From assembly GCF_014650055.1 (NCBI RefSeq), contig NZ_BMUF01000013.1, positions 1 through 64,000 of the forward strand: a stretch of 64,000 bases of DNA, given 5' to 3'. Below, in pieces: positions 15,943 to 24,639 of the stretch (its first letter is position 1; each line of letters starts with the position of its first letter). Made by a program: the position numbers and the translations under genes. Under the pieces are notes generated by a model. That model searched no databases. It saw nothing but the letters and a program-made list of their open reading frames with translations, and was not told where the DNA came from. This stretch comes from Streptomyces malachitofuscus. GTDB lineage: Bacteria > Actinomycetota > Actinomycetes > Streptomycetales > Streptomycetaceae.

Positions 15943-16620
15943 ATGAGCGAGTCGCAGGTCTGGCGCACGGTGGACGACTACTTCGCCGAACGTCTCCTGA
16001 CCGATGCTCCCGACGACGCCCTGGCCGCGGCGCTGCGCGACAGTGACGCGGCCGGGCTCCCGCCGATCGCGGTCTCCGCCCCCGCGGGCAAGCTGCTGCA
16101 GCTCCTCGCCCAGGTGCAGGGCGCCCGGAACATCCTGGAGATCGGCACGCTCGGCGGTTACAGCACCATCTGGCTGGGCCGGGCCCTGCCCGCCGACGGG
16201 CGGCTGGTCTCCCTCGAGTACGACCCCCGGCACGCCGAGGTCGCCGTCCGCAACATCGCCCGCGCGGGACTCGACAAGCAGGTGGAGGTGCGGGTGGGGG
16301 CGGCGCTGGAGTCGCTGCCGCGGCTGGCGGACGAGAACCCGCCGCCGTTCGACCTGGTCTTCATCGACGCGGACAAGGTGAACAACCCGCACTACATGGA
16401 GTGGGCGCTCAGGCTGACCAGCGCGGGCAGCCTGATCGTCCTGGACAACGTCACCCGGGGCGGCCGGGTCGTCGATCCGGACAACACCGACCCGGACGTG
16501 GTGGGCACCCGCGCCGCCCTCGACATGATCGGCACGCACCCCAGGCTGACGGGTACGGCGATCCAGACCGTCGGCACCAAGGGCTACGACGGGTTCGCAC
16601 TGGCACGCGTGCTGGCGTGA
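15943..16620 (+). CDS. Class I SAM-dependent O-methyltransferase (MdmC/CCoAMT type)
   Basis: The 225-aa protein has the SAM-binding motif I NILEIGTLGGYSTIWLGRAL near residue 64, an acidic motif VSLEYDPRHAEVA and motif FDLVFIDADKVNNPHY near residues 143-158. The Asp and Asn residues there bind the divalent metal in catechol O-methyltransferase-like enzymes. It probably methylates a catechol or phenolic hydroxyl. The gene is monocistronic, with GGAAGG before ATG 15943 and an operator palindrome upstream. Confidence 0.9.
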   Translation: MSESQVWRTVDDYFAERLLTDAPDDALAAALRDSDAAGLPPIAVSAPAGKLLQLLAQVQGARNILEIGTLGGYSTIWLGRALPADGRLVSLEYDPRHAEVAVRNIARAGLDKQVEVRVGAALESLPRLADENPPPFDLVFIDADKVNNPHYMEWALRLTSAGSLIVLDNVTRGGRVVDPDNTDPDVVGTRAALDMIGTHPRLTGTAIQTVGTKGYDGFALARVLA

Positions 16621-16720
16621 GCGCCGCGTCCCCGGGCCGGGCCGCTTCCGCCTTCCACCGGTGAGGGGCCGCTGTTAGGGTGCGGTGCCGCACGGGGCGG
16701 AGGAGGGGCGGGGAGCCAGG

Positions 16721-16966
16721 TTGAACACCCGGGAACGGATCGAACAGGTCGCGGACCTGCCACCCGCGCTGGCGGCGGTCCTCGGGATCTTCGCGATCGC
16801 CCTGCTCGTCGGAGTGGTGTGGGGGCTGCTGCGGCTGCCGGACCACACCAGGCTCAGGAGCCCGGAGGCCCGCGAGCGCGCGCAGCGCCGCAAGGAGAGC
16901 CAGAAGCGGCAGCAGAAGCTCCGCTCGCGCCGGGAGGCCCTGCAGCGCAGGGCGGACCGGCGCTGA
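16721..16966 (+). CDS. Small single-span membrane protein
   Basis: The roughly 81-aa protein has one membrane helix (LAAVLGIFAIALLVGVVWGLL). A strongly basic C-terminal tail rich in Arg, Lys and Gln follows, probably a cytoplasmic amphipathic or coiled segment. The TTG at 16721 has GGGGAG 6-8 nt upstream; a GTG at 16685 would add 12 residues and is the alternative. I know no function. It lies between the methyltransferase and the convergent FHA-like gene. Confidence 0.62.
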   Translation: MNTRERIEQVADLPPALAAVLGIFAIALLVGVVWGLLRLPDHTRLRSPEARERAQRRKESQKRQQKLRSRREALQRRADRR

Positions 16967-16988
16967 GCCACCGGATCGGCTGCTGGTT

Positions 16989-17381
16989 TCAGACCTCGTG
17001 GTAGAAGCCCACGTTGACGCTGCGCGGGGCGGCGCGGTCGTGGATGACGACCTCGCCGCTGCCGCCCCGGGGCAGCGGGACGGTACCGCCGTAGGCGACC
17101 GGGTGGGCGTACTCACCGATGGTCAGCCGGACCTCGGAGGAGGGCTCGGGCAGAGATCCGCGCAGCCAGGTCAGGTGCCAGGTGCCGTCCTGCGCGCAGC
17201 TGAACTCCAGGTGGACGCGCGAGACGAACAGCCAGTCGTCCGGCGTCGACAGGCGGCACAGCGACTTGTCCCGGCCCACCCGCAGCACGGCGCCCGGCGC
17301 GCTGGGCGCGTCGGCCATGAGCATGCCCGCCGTGGCACCCGCTTCCGCCGCGGACACCGCGGCCATGGTGAGTTCGAGCAC
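16989..17381 (-). CDS. FHA-like domain protein
   Basis: The 130-aa protein carries the core VLRVGRDKSLCRLS...DDWLFVSRVHLEF, which matches the FHA pattern of a glycine-arginine turn followed by S-R-x-H. A beta-rich remainder follows, so it probably binds phosphothreonine peptides. The start is GTG at 17379-17381 because the sequence AGGAGGAGCAGG lies immediately upstream. A longer frame would begin in the region shared with the divergent DUF1992 gene. There are no obvious partner genes. Confidence 0.7.
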   Translation of the reverse strand: MLELTMAAVSAAEAGATAGMLMADAPSAPGAVLRVGRDKSLCRLSTPDDWLFVSRVHLEFSCAQDGTWHLTWLRGSLPEPSSEVRLTIGEYAHPVAYGGTVPLPRGGSGEVVIHDRAAPRSVNVGFYHEV

Positions 17382-17522
17382 CCTGCTCCTCCTGAGACGT
17401 CCTGCGGGCCGAGGAGGCCCGGGCCCGGCGGTGACCGGAACGGCCTTGCACGGCGACCGGATCGGCTCGCCGCCGCCGAATGATAAAACGCCCGGCTGTG
17501 CGGCGTCCGGCACAATGAACTC

Positions 17523-17927
17523 ATGACCGAGCGAAAGCCACCGGGCGTCGACTTCGAGAGCTGGGTCGACAAGCAGATCCGCGACGCCGACGCGCGCGGC
17601 GAGTTCGAGCAGCTGACCGGGGTGGGCAAGCCGCTTCCCCGCGAGGTCGAGAGCACCTACGACGAACTGTGGTGGGTCAAGCGGAAGATGGCCCGCGAGG
17701 GGTTCTCGGTACTGCCGCCGACGCTGGCCCTGCGCAAGGAGGCGGAGGACGCGCTGGAGGCGGCCCTCGCGGCTCCGTCGGAGCGGATCGTCCGGAAGAT
17801 CCTCACGGAGATCAACGCCAAGATCAGCGACATGATGTTCAAGCCGCCGCCCGGCCCCCCGCTGGGCAAGAAGCCGTACGACGTCGAGGACGTCGTACGG
17901 CAGTGGCGGGAGCGCCGGGCCGGCTGA
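17523..17927 (+). CDS. DUF1992 (DnaJ homologue subfamily C member 28-like) protein
   Basis: The 134-aa protein starts with the domain signature W-V-D-K-Q-I-R-D-A near residue 14. It continues with GEFEQLTGVGKPL and ends in a predicted helical tail with I-N-A-K-I-S. This matches the DUF1992 family, related to the conserved region of DNAJC28, of unknown biochemical function. It is monocistronic and divergent from the FHA-like gene. Confidence 0.88.
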   Translation: MTERKPPGVDFESWVDKQIRDADARGEFEQLTGVGKPLPREVESTYDELWWVKRKMAREGFSVLPPTLALRKEAEDALEAALAAPSERIVRKILTEINAKISDMMFKPPPGPPLGKKPYDVEDVVRQWRERRAG

Positions 17928-17949
17928 GACCGCCGGGACTGCTCCGGTT

Positions 17950-18600
17950 TCAGACGCGGAGCAGCCGTTCCGCCAGCTCGCGGTAGTCCCGCAGGGCGAG
18001 GCGCAGTTGCTCGGTGTCGGTCGCCGCGACGTGCTGCCCGTCGCCGGTGTCCGTGGTGTCGGGGGTCTGCCAGGACCGGCGCAGGGTGCGGCGCCGTTCG
18101 GTCATGGCGTCCGTGAAGCGTTCGGTCAGCTCCCGCAGGACGTGATCGGCCTCCTGCACGGCGTCACGCGGCGCGTCGACGAACCCGGCCACGGCGTGCT
18201 GCAACTGCGCGGCGAGCTTGTCGGTGTCGTCGTGCGGGAGGAGCCGGTGGTCCCCGCCCGCGCCGTGACCGGTGCCGGTCCCTGCCAAGGTGGGCTCGTC
18301 CGTGCCCGTGGCGGGCAAGGCGTCATCGGGCCGGGAACGCGCGCCGGACGACGGGCGCTCGGCGCCGAGGCCGGTGTCGGGGGCGGTGCGGCGCGTGTCC
18401 ACGCCGGGATCCCGGGTGCCCGCGTCCTCACGGACACCGGAGGCGCTGCCCCGGGCGTCCGGGCCGGGCGTGGTCCGGGTGCCCTCGGGATGCGCGGCGG
18501 CCGACGCGCTGTCGGCGCCGGGGGCGGTGCGGCGCGTGTCCGCGCCGCGGGTGCTCTCGACGGGCGGGGTGTCGCCGGGGCGTCGGGTCAGGTCGGACAT
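17950..18600 (-). CDS. Hypothetical protein with a FVDAPRDAV motif domain
   Basis: The 216-aa protein has about 110 N-terminal residues of low complexity (Thr, Ala, Pro, Gly, with TRRTAPG repeated twice). A helical domain follows: KLAAQLQHAVAGFVDAPRDAVQEADHVLRELTERF and a terminal LRLALRDYRELAERLL helix. The same FVDAPRDAV-x-EAD core occurs in the gene immediately upstream in the operon, so the two are paralogous in this part. Function unknown. The intergenic gap is only 5 bp. Confidence 0.7.
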   Translation of the reverse strand: MSDLTRRPGDTPPVESTRGADTRRTAPGADSASAAAHPEGTRTTPGPDARGSASGVREDAGTRDPGVDTRRTAPDTGLGAERPSSGARSRPDDALPATGTDEPTLAGTGTGHGAGGDHRLLPHDDTDKLAAQLQHAVAGFVDAPRDAVQEADHVLRELTERFTDAMTERRRTLRRSWQTPDTTDTGDGQHVAATDTEQLRLALRDYRELAERLLRV

Positions 18601-18605
18601 GTCGT

Positions 18606-19274
18606 TCAGCTCTCCTTCGCCTGGCGCCGGTGGAGCAGGGACGGTGTGCGGTGGCCGCGCCGGGCGGCCGGGGCCGTGCGGTCGCCGTCGGTGCGGTGGT
18701 GTCCGCCGTCGTGCCGGGACGGCCGGACGAGTTCCTCGAACAGGGCGCGGGCCTCGACCATGGCCTCGCGCATCTCCTCGGTGCCCGCGCCGCCGTCCTG
18801 CGCGCCGTTCGCGCGCGCCTGGGCCACCCGGTGCACTCGCCGGTAGCCCTCGACGTGGTGGGCGTGGTGCACGGACAGCGCGGCGAGCTGGTCCTCGTAG
18901 TGCCCGTCGGCGGGGAAGCCCCGGGCGCCGGCGAGTTCGGCGATCAGCCGGTCCGCCTCGGCGACGGCGTCGCGCGGCGCGTCGACGAACCGCTCCTGGG
19001 CGGCCGTCCAGCGCGCCTCGTACCGCTCACGCTGGGCGGGCTCCAACGGCCGTGCGCGCAGGTCGCCGTGGCGCTCCACGCGCTCGGCGAGCTCCCGCTC
19101 GGCGGCCCTGGTGTCCCCGTCGTGACGGGCCACGGCACGGTCGTACTCGGGCCCGAAGCGCCGCTTCAGGCTCGTGCCGTGCCGCGGGCCGCGGGCACGC
19201 AGGGTGAGCACGGCCGCGACGGCGACAACGACCGCGACAATCACGATCAACGCAATGATCAGGCCAGTGGACAT
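18606..19274 (-). CDS. Membrane-anchored protein with the FVDAPRDAV motif domain
   Basis: The 222-aa protein begins MSTGLIIALIVIVAVVVAVAAV, a single N-terminal membrane helix. It continues with a charged helical region (RRFGPEYDRAVARHDGDTRAAERELAERVERH) and FVDAPRDAVAEADRLIAELAG. This matches the well-known Streptomyces family of small proteins in which an N-terminal anchor is followed by a conserved EYDRAV region. It is first gene of a two-gene operon with the preceding hypothetical gene. Whether the partner is soluble and the two interact is inference. Confidence 0.75.
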   Translation of the reverse strand: MSTGLIIALIVIVAVVVAVAAVLTLRARGPRHGTSLKRRFGPEYDRAVARHDGDTRAAERELAERVERHGDLRARPLEPAQRERYEARWTAAQERFVDAPRDAVAEADRLIAELAGARGFPADGHYEDQLAALSVHHAHHVEGYRRVHRVAQARANGAQDGGAGTEEMREAMVEARALFEELVRPSRHDGGHHRTDGDRTAPAARRGHRTPSLLHRRQAKES

Positions 19275-19568
19275 GGATGCCTTCCGCGTTCTCAACCGGA
19301 CCGGCACTCCTCGCGAGCCGGTTCCCCCTCCGGGTTGCCCGATGCCCCGCACACAAACTGCACGACGCAGGCGTCCCGCCCGGAGGCCCTCTTGTCATGC
19401 CGGGCCGAACAACCCCCAGGGGCGCGGGGAACCGCGCGACCAGCCAGGCACCTGCCCGCACCCGGCGCTCAACAGGACCCGGCAGTCGCGTGGCCGGGAG
19501 GGGCTGCGCGACTCGGCGCCCCGGAAATCGCTTGCGCGTCCCCCGTACGGGTCGTCGAAGATACGCGG
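19275..19568. repeat. Intergenic region with one copy of the GGGGCGCGGGGAA repeat
   Basis: The sequence from 19413 to 19445 (CCCCCAGGGGCGCGGGGAAC followed by CGCGCGACCAGCC) is a copy of the dispersed element that also occurs in the 103-bp tandem array at 23.5 kb and within the Ter gene at 36.6 kb. The remaining 260 bp between the divergent membrane protein and the acetyltransferase show no gene and no other clear motif. Confidence 0.6.
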
Positions 19569-20060
19569 ATGGCCTGGACCGTCACCCCGGAACCGTACGA
19601 CTCGCCCGTCGCCGTCGCGCTCTGGCGGGCGTACTACACCGAGGTCAGCGACCGCTGGTATCTGCTGCACGAGGGGCGGCGGACCGACCCGGAGGAGCTG
19701 GAGCGGGAGATCGCCGCCGGGACGGGGGCCGACCTCACGCCGCCGCGGGGGCGGCTGCTGGTCGCCCGGTACGGGGGTGCGCCGGCCGGGAGTGCGGGAT
19801 TCCGGCTGCTGGACGGCGCCACCGCCGAACTGACCCGGGTGTTCCTGTACGAGGGGATGCGGGGCAGGGGCGGGGCGGGGCTGCTGGTGCGGGCCGCCGA
19901 GGACGCGGCACGGGCGGCGGGCGCGACCCGGATGATCCTCGACACGCGCGGTGACCTCGTGGAGGCGCGGGCCCTGTACGCCCGTCTGGGTTATACCGAG
20001 ACCGCGCCGCACAACGACGAGCCGTACGCCGAGCACTGGTTCGCCAAGCGGCTCGGCTGA
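19569..20060 (+). CDS. GNAT family N-acetyltransferase
   Basis: The 163-aa protein has the GNAT order of motifs: ARYGGAPAGSAGFRLL strand, TAELTRVFLYEGMRGRGGAGLLVRAAEDAARAAGA (motif A, the acetyl-CoA loop R-G-R-G-G-A-G), and EARALYARLGYTET near the end (motif B). Substrate unknown. ATG 19569 is the first in-frame start after the preceding repeat. It converges on the MFS gene, only 7 bp away. Confidence 0.88.
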   Translation: MAWTVTPEPYDSPVAVALWRAYYTEVSDRWYLLHEGRRTDPEELEREIAAGTGADLTPPRGRLLVARYGGAPAGSAGFRLLDGATAELTRVFLYEGMRGRGGAGLLVRAAEDAARAAGATRMILDTRGDLVEARALYARLGYTETAPHNDEPYAEHWFAKRLG

Positions 20061-20067
20061 AGGGACT

Positions 20068-22158
20068 TCAGGTGGCCGGCATCACCGCGCGCTCGTCCTG
20101 CGGGCGTTCCCCGCGGGAGCCGCACAGTTCGTCGTTCAGCTCGTGCACCAGCTGGACCAGGTCCGTCGGGCGGTCCGGCCCCCACCAGTCGCCGAGCAGC
20201 TCGGCCAGGGACTCCTCCCGGGCGCGCGCCAGCCGCTCGGCGGCCTCGCGGCCCTCGTCCGTCAGCACCATGTCGATGCCCCGGCGCACGGCGAGGTGCC
20301 GGATCTCCACCTGACGGGTGGCCTCGAGGACGACGTTCAGCGGGACCGGGTTGCGCTCCGCCAGCCGGGCCGGTTCGACCGAGCCGTGCCTTCTCATCCG
20401 CAGCAGCAGCCAGCTCGCCGCGGGCAGCAGGTCGTAGCCCGCGCGGTCGGTGATCTTCCGGTAGATCTCGCGCCGTCCCTCCCGGGTGCCGAGCACCGAC
20501 AGCGCGCGGCACACCTCGTCGTACGAGGAGCGCTCCACGGGGTTGCTGGCCAGCGTCTCGGTCACGTCGGGCGCGGTGACCGAGGCGCGCAGCCGGTCCT
20601 CCTTGAGGAACCAGGCCAGCGCGAAGCCGAGCAGGGCGACGGGCACGGCGTACAGGAAGACGTCGGTGATGGCGTTGGAGTAGGCGTCGAGCGCCGGCGG
20701 GCGCAGCGCGGCCGGCAGGGCCTCGATGCCGCGCGGGTCGGCCTCCAGCGTGCCGGGGGACACGCCGGGCGGAAGGTCCGTGCCCCGGAGGGCCGCGGTG
20801 AGTTCGTCGCCGAGGCGGCTCGCGAAGACCGTGCCGAAGATGGCGACGCCGAACGAGGCGCCGATGGAGCGGAAGAAGGTCGCGCCCGAGGTGGCGACGC
20901 CGAGATCCTCGTAGGGGACGGCGTTCTGCACGATCAGCACGAGGACCTGCATCACCAGGCCGAGCCCGAGGCCGAAGACGAAGAAGAAGGTGCTCATCAG
21001 CGCGGTGGAGCTGTGCGCGTCGAGCTGGTGGAGCAGCAGCAGTCCGAGGGTGGTGACGGCGGTGCCCGCGATCGGGAACACCTTCCAGCGGCCGGTGCGG
21101 CTGACGATCTGGCCGGAGCCGGTGGAGGACAGCAGCATGCCGGCCACCATCGGCAGCATGTGCACACCGGACATGGTGGGCGTGATGCCGTGCACCACCT
21201 GCAGGAACGTCGGCAGATAGGTCATCGCGCCGAACATGGCGAAGCCGATGATGAAGCTGATCACGGCCGAGAGGGTGAAGGTGCGCACCCGGAACAGCTT
21301 CAGCGGCAGTACGGGCTCGGCGGCCCGGCGTTCCACGGCCACGAAGGCGACGATGAGTACGGCGCCGAGCACCGCGAGGCCGATGACCTGGGGCGAGCCC
21401 CAGCCCCAGGTGGTGCCGCCGAGGGAGGCGACCAGGACCAGGCAGGTGGCGACCGAGGCGATGAGGAAGGTGCCGAGGTAGTCGATGACGTGCTTGGTCT
21501 TCCGGCGCGGGATGTGCAGTACCGCCGCGATGACGGCGAGCGCGACGATCCCGACGGGCACGTTGATGTAGAACACCCAGCGCCAGCTCAGATGCTGGGT
21601 GAACACTCCGCCGAGCAGCGGCCCGAGCACGCTCGTCGCGCCGAACACCGCGCCGAACAGGCCCTGGTAGCGGCCGCGTTCCCGGGGCGGGACGAGGTCG
21701 CCGACGATCGCCATGGACAGCACGATGAGTCCGCCGCCGCCCAGTCCCTGGAGCGCGCGGAAACCGATCAGCTGCGTCATGTCCTGCGCGGCACCGCACA
21801 GCGCCGAGCCCACCAGGAAGATCACGATGGCGGTCTGGAAGAGCCGCTTGCGTCCGTACTGGTCGCCGAGTTTGCCCCACAGCGGGGTGGCGGCCGTGGA
21901 GGCCAGCAGATAGGCGGTGACCACCCAGGACAGGTGCTCGAGTCCGCCCAGGTCGCTGACGATGGTGGGCAGCGCGGTGGACACGATGGTCTGGTCGAGG
22001 GCGGCGAGCAGCAGGCCGAGCAGCAGGGCGCCGATCGAGAAGAGGACGTTGCCGGACACCGGTCCGTGGTCACCGCCGACGGCGGCCGGCGGGCCGGTGC
22101 GGGGTGCGGGCTGCGCGTCGCTCGCCTTCGGCGCCGTACCGTTCGCGTCGCCGGCCAT
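20068..22158 (-). CDS. MFS multidrug transporter (EmrB/QacA, 14-helix) with C-terminal MarR-like winged-helix domain
   Basis: The 696-aa protein has the DHA2 family segments LDQTIVSTALPTI, GKLGDQYGRKRLF, GLGGGGLIVLSMAIVGDLVPPRERGRYQG and fourteen hydrophobic helices up to about residue 520. About 160 residues follow that look like a MarR-type winged helix: PAASWLLLRMRRHG, then a recognition-helix stretch, VLTDEGREAAERLARAREE and an L-L-G-D-W tail. The combination suggests a pump whose cytoplasmic tail may sense ligand or bind DNA. ATG 22158 has GGAGG 5 nt upstream. Confidence 0.85.
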   Translation of the reverse strand: MAGDANGTAPKASDAQPAPRTGPPAAVGGDHGPVSGNVLFSIGALLLGLLLAALDQTIVSTALPTIVSDLGGLEHLSWVVTAYLLASTAATPLWGKLGDQYGRKRLFQTAIVIFLVGSALCGAAQDMTQLIGFRALQGLGGGGLIVLSMAIVGDLVPPRERGRYQGLFGAVFGATSVLGPLLGGVFTQHLSWRWVFYINVPVGIVALAVIAAVLHIPRRKTKHVIDYLGTFLIASVATCLVLVASLGGTTWGWGSPQVIGLAVLGAVLIVAFVAVERRAAEPVLPLKLFRVRTFTLSAVISFIIGFAMFGAMTYLPTFLQVVHGITPTMSGVHMLPMVAGMLLSSTGSGQIVSRTGRWKVFPIAGTAVTTLGLLLLHQLDAHSSTALMSTFFFVFGLGLGLVMQVLVLIVQNAVPYEDLGVATSGATFFRSIGASFGVAIFGTVFASRLGDELTAALRGTDLPPGVSPGTLEADPRGIEALPAALRPPALDAYSNAITDVFLYAVPVALLGFALAWFLKEDRLRASVTAPDVTETLASNPVERSSYDEVCRALSVLGTREGRREIYRKITDRAGYDLLPAASWLLLRMRRHGSVEPARLAERNPVPLNVVLEATRQVEIRHLAVRRGIDMVLTDEGREAAERLARAREESLAELLGDWWGPDRPTDLVQLVHELNDELCGSRGERPQDERAVMPAT

Positions 22159-22316
22159 GAAGACCTCCACAGGTTCTGGTTCCCCGTCCATCGTGATCGG
22201 TGTGACCTGTTATGGCCTGTTGAGTCCTGCCGGAAGTTCGCATTCCGGGGGCGCGCGGCCCGGGCTGTGAAGAAGATCTGCATAATCTCTGGAGTTCGCG
22301 AGGGGAGGGACCACAC

Positions 22317-23459
22317 GTGGAACAGCCGAACGGAAACCCGTGCCCGGAGTGCGGTGCGCCGAGAAACCCGGACAACACGCCTTCCTGCGCGTGCACGACG
22401 CGTGCGTCCGACGCCCTCCGCGACGCGCGTACGGCGGAGGCCGCCGCGGCGGAGGACTTCGACCCGTTGCGCATCCGGCCGTATGTCGAGCTGGACGGGG
22501 GGACCGCGCGGAGTACGCCGGACGGGTCGTCAGAGGCGGCGGATGCGGGGGATACGGCGGAGGGGTCCACGGAGGCCCCCGGGCGGCCGGCCGAGTCCGC
22601 GCCTCGGCCCGCCCCTGCCGCGGACGGTCCCGGCGCCTCGGGGGCGCCCGACGAGACGATGCCGTTGCGGGCGGTGACGCCGGAGGAGGCCTCCGGAGCG
22701 ACGGACGCGACGTCCGTGCTGCCGACACCGCTGGGACCGTCGACGACCCGGCCGAACGCCACGGACCTGGACCTGTTCGACACGACCCGGCCGATCGCGC
22801 CGGTGACCGACGTGCCCGGTCCCGAGGGCCTCGACGAGGTGCCCACGGGGCGGCGTCGCCGGGGCGCGCTGCTCGCGGTCGCCGGGGCCGTCGTCATCGT
22901 GGTGGGCGCGGCGGGCTGGGCGAGCGGGATGTTCTCCTACGAGACGCCGTCCCGGAACGGCGCGGCGCCGGAGGAGGTCCGGGCGAGCGTCCCGGCCCCG
23001 TCGTCCGACGCGCCGTCCGCCGAGCCGACGGCCAGTGGGTCCTCCGCCGCGCCGACGCCGTCCGCGTCACCGTCGGGCTCCCCGTCCGCGAGCGCGAGCG
23101 TCTCGGCCTCGCCGTCGCCGTCGGCGTCCAGCGCCTCGCCGAGCGCGTCGGAGCGGGCGGAGCCGTCCCCGACCCCGACGTCCTCCGCTCCCGCGGAGGC
23201 CCCCGAGGACGCGGGCGAGGACGATCGCGACGACACCGCGCCGGTGCTGCGCCGCGGGGACCGGGGTGGGGAGGTCGTCGAGCTTCAGCAGCGGCTGCAC
23301 CAGTTGTATCTGTACAACGACGACATCAACGGCCAGTTCAACCGTCGGCTGGAAGACGCCCTGCGCAATTACCAGTGGTCCCGTGGGGTCCGCGAGGAGC
23401 TGGGCGTGTACGGCCCGCAGACCCGGACCCGGCTGGAGTCGGAGACGCGGGAGCCGTAG
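22317..23459 (+). CDS. Membrane protein with zinc-ribbon-like N-terminus and C-terminal peptidoglycan-binding domain
   Basis: The 380-aa protein begins with CPECG...CAC, which suggests a small zinc-binding knuckle in the cytoplasm. An acidic, low-complexity region follows. A membrane helix sits at about 182-205 (ALLAVAGAVVIVVGAAGW), followed by a Ser/Pro/Ala-rich wall-spanning stretch. The C-terminal PG_binding_1 domain (VLRRGDRGGEVVELQQRLHQL..GQFNRRLEDALRNYQ..) completes it. The layout suggests a link between cytoplasm and cell wall, perhaps for sensing. GTG 22317 was chosen. It is followed by a tandem-repeat array. Confidence 0.82.
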   Translation: MEQPNGNPCPECGAPRNPDNTPSCACTTRASDALRDARTAEAAAAEDFDPLRIRPYVELDGGTARSTPDGSSEAADAGDTAEGSTEAPGRPAESAPRPAPAADGPGASGAPDETMPLRAVTPEEASGATDATSVLPTPLGPSTTRPNATDLDLFDTTRPIAPVTDVPGPEGLDEVPTGRRRRGALLAVAGAVVIVVGAAGWASGMFSYETPSRNGAAPEEVRASVPAPSSDAPSAEPTASGSSAAPTPSASPSGSPSASASVSASPSPSASSASPSASERAEPSPTPTSSAPAEAPEDAGEDDRDDTAPVLRRGDRGGEVVELQQRLHQLYLYNDDINGQFNRRLEDALRNYQWSRGVREELGVYGPQTRTRLESETREP

Positions 23460-23498
23460 GGGTTCCGGTTCGTCGACGGCTGCGGGGCGGTGGGGGCT

Positions 23499-23833
23499 GG
23501 TCGCGCAGTTCCCCGCGCCCCTTAGGTGCCTGCCGTGGACGGCCGCTTGAGGGCTCGGGGGATCCCCCGTCCCGTTACCGCGTGCGGGTCCGGTGGGGGT
23601 CGGTCGCGCAGTTCCCCGCGCCCCTTAGGTGCCTGCCGTGGACGGCCGCTTGAGGGCTCGGGGGATCCCCCGTCCCGTTACCGCGTGCGGGTCCGGTGGG
23701 GGTCGGTCGCGCAGTTCCCCGCGCCCCTTAGGTGCCTGCCGTGGACGGCCGCTTGAGGGCTCGGGGGATTCCCCCTCCCGTTACCGCGTGCGGGTCCGGT
23801 GGGGGTCGGTCGCGCAGTTCCCCGCGCCCCTGG
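23499..23833 (+). repeat. 103-bp tandem repeat array (three full units plus a partial)
   Basis: Units start at 23499, 23602 and 23705, with a partial fourth at 23808, so the period is exactly 103 bp. Each unit begins GGTCGCGCAGTTCCCCGCGC, then CCCTTAGGTGCCTGCCGTGG, then a run to CCGTTACCGCGTGCGGGTCC. Copies are nearly identical; the third differs at a few bases (GATTCCCCCTCCCG for GATCCCCCGTCCCG). It fills the space between the peptidoglycan-binding gene and the HAD gene. Because 103 is not a multiple of 3, open frames through it are accidental. Confidence 0.95.
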
Positions 23834-23847
23834 GGCGCGCGGGGCCG

Positions 23848-24510
23848 TTACTGCGTGATGTGGAGGTGGATCGTGCCGTCGGGGGCGGGTTGTACGCGTA
23901 CCTGGGTCAGGTCGCGGACGACCACGTCCGGGGCGTGGAAGCCGGCGCGGGGGCCGATGCCCACGACGCGCATGCCGGCCGCGCGGCCCGCGGCGATGCC
24001 CGCGCCGGAGTCCTCGAAGACCACGCAGTCGGCCGGGGCGACGCCGAGTTCCGCCGCGCCCTTCAGGAACCCCTCGGGGTCGGGCTTGCTGGCGCCGACG
24101 GACTCCGCCGTCACCCGCACCTGAGGCTGTTCCAGTCCGGCGGCGGCCATCCGCGCCGTCGACAGGGCGACGTCGGCGGAGGTCACGAGGGCGTGCGGGA
24201 GGCCCGCGAGGGAGGCGAGGAAGTCACGGGCGCCCGGGACCTCGACGACGCCCTCGGTGTCGGCGGTCTCCTCGGCGAGCATGCGCGCGTTGTCGGCGTG
24301 GTTCTGCTCCATGGGCCGGTCGGGCAGCAGCAGGGCCATCGAGGCGTAGCCCTGACGCCCGTGCACGACCTTCATGACCTCGTCCCCGTCGAGCCCGTTC
24401 CGGTCGGCCCAGCGCCGCCAGACGCGTTCGACGGAGGCGTCGGAGTTGACGAGGGTGCCGTCCATGTCCAGCAGGAGGGCGCGGGCGGTGAGTACGGCGG
24501 TGGCCGTCAT
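23848..24510 (-). CDS. HAD-family phosphatase (beta-phosphoglucomutase/sugar-phosphatase type)
   Basis: The 220-aa protein has motif I LLLDMDGTLVNSD near residue 12 (nucleophile Asp). Motif II is HALVTSADVALS and motif III SVGASKPDPEGFL with its Lys. Motif IV is CVVFEDSGAGIAAGRAAGM. A helical cap inserted after motif I places it in the subfamily I class. It probably dephosphorylates a sugar phosphate or 2-deoxyglucose-6-phosphate-like substrate. ATG 24510 has GGAG upstream; a longer frame to 24627 is unlikely. Confidence 0.9.
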   Translation of the reverse strand: MTATAVLTARALLLDMDGTLVNSDASVERVWRRWADRNGLDGDEVMKVVHGRQGYASMALLLPDRPMEQNHADNARMLAEETADTEGVVEVPGARDFLASLAGLPHALVTSADVALSTARMAAAGLEQPQVRVTAESVGASKPDPEGFLKGAAELGVAPADCVVFEDSGAGIAAGRAAGMRVVGIGPRAGFHAPDVVVRDLTQVRVQPAPDGTIHLHITQ

Positions 24511-24639
24511 CGGCAACTCCAAGGAGCGTGGGGCGGTGCGGGGCGGGACAAGGCGGCCCCGCCCGCCGGTCAGGGGAAACGGGCGGGAGCCACTTTGTTC
24601 ATCCACGGTACAAAACAACCGGGGCATCCCGCCACCCCG

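Noticed and set aside
23499..23833. Possible CRISPR array or repeat protein from the 103-bp repeats
   Set aside because: The units are contiguous with no unique spacers, there are no cas genes, and 103 is not a multiple of three so frames shift at each unit.
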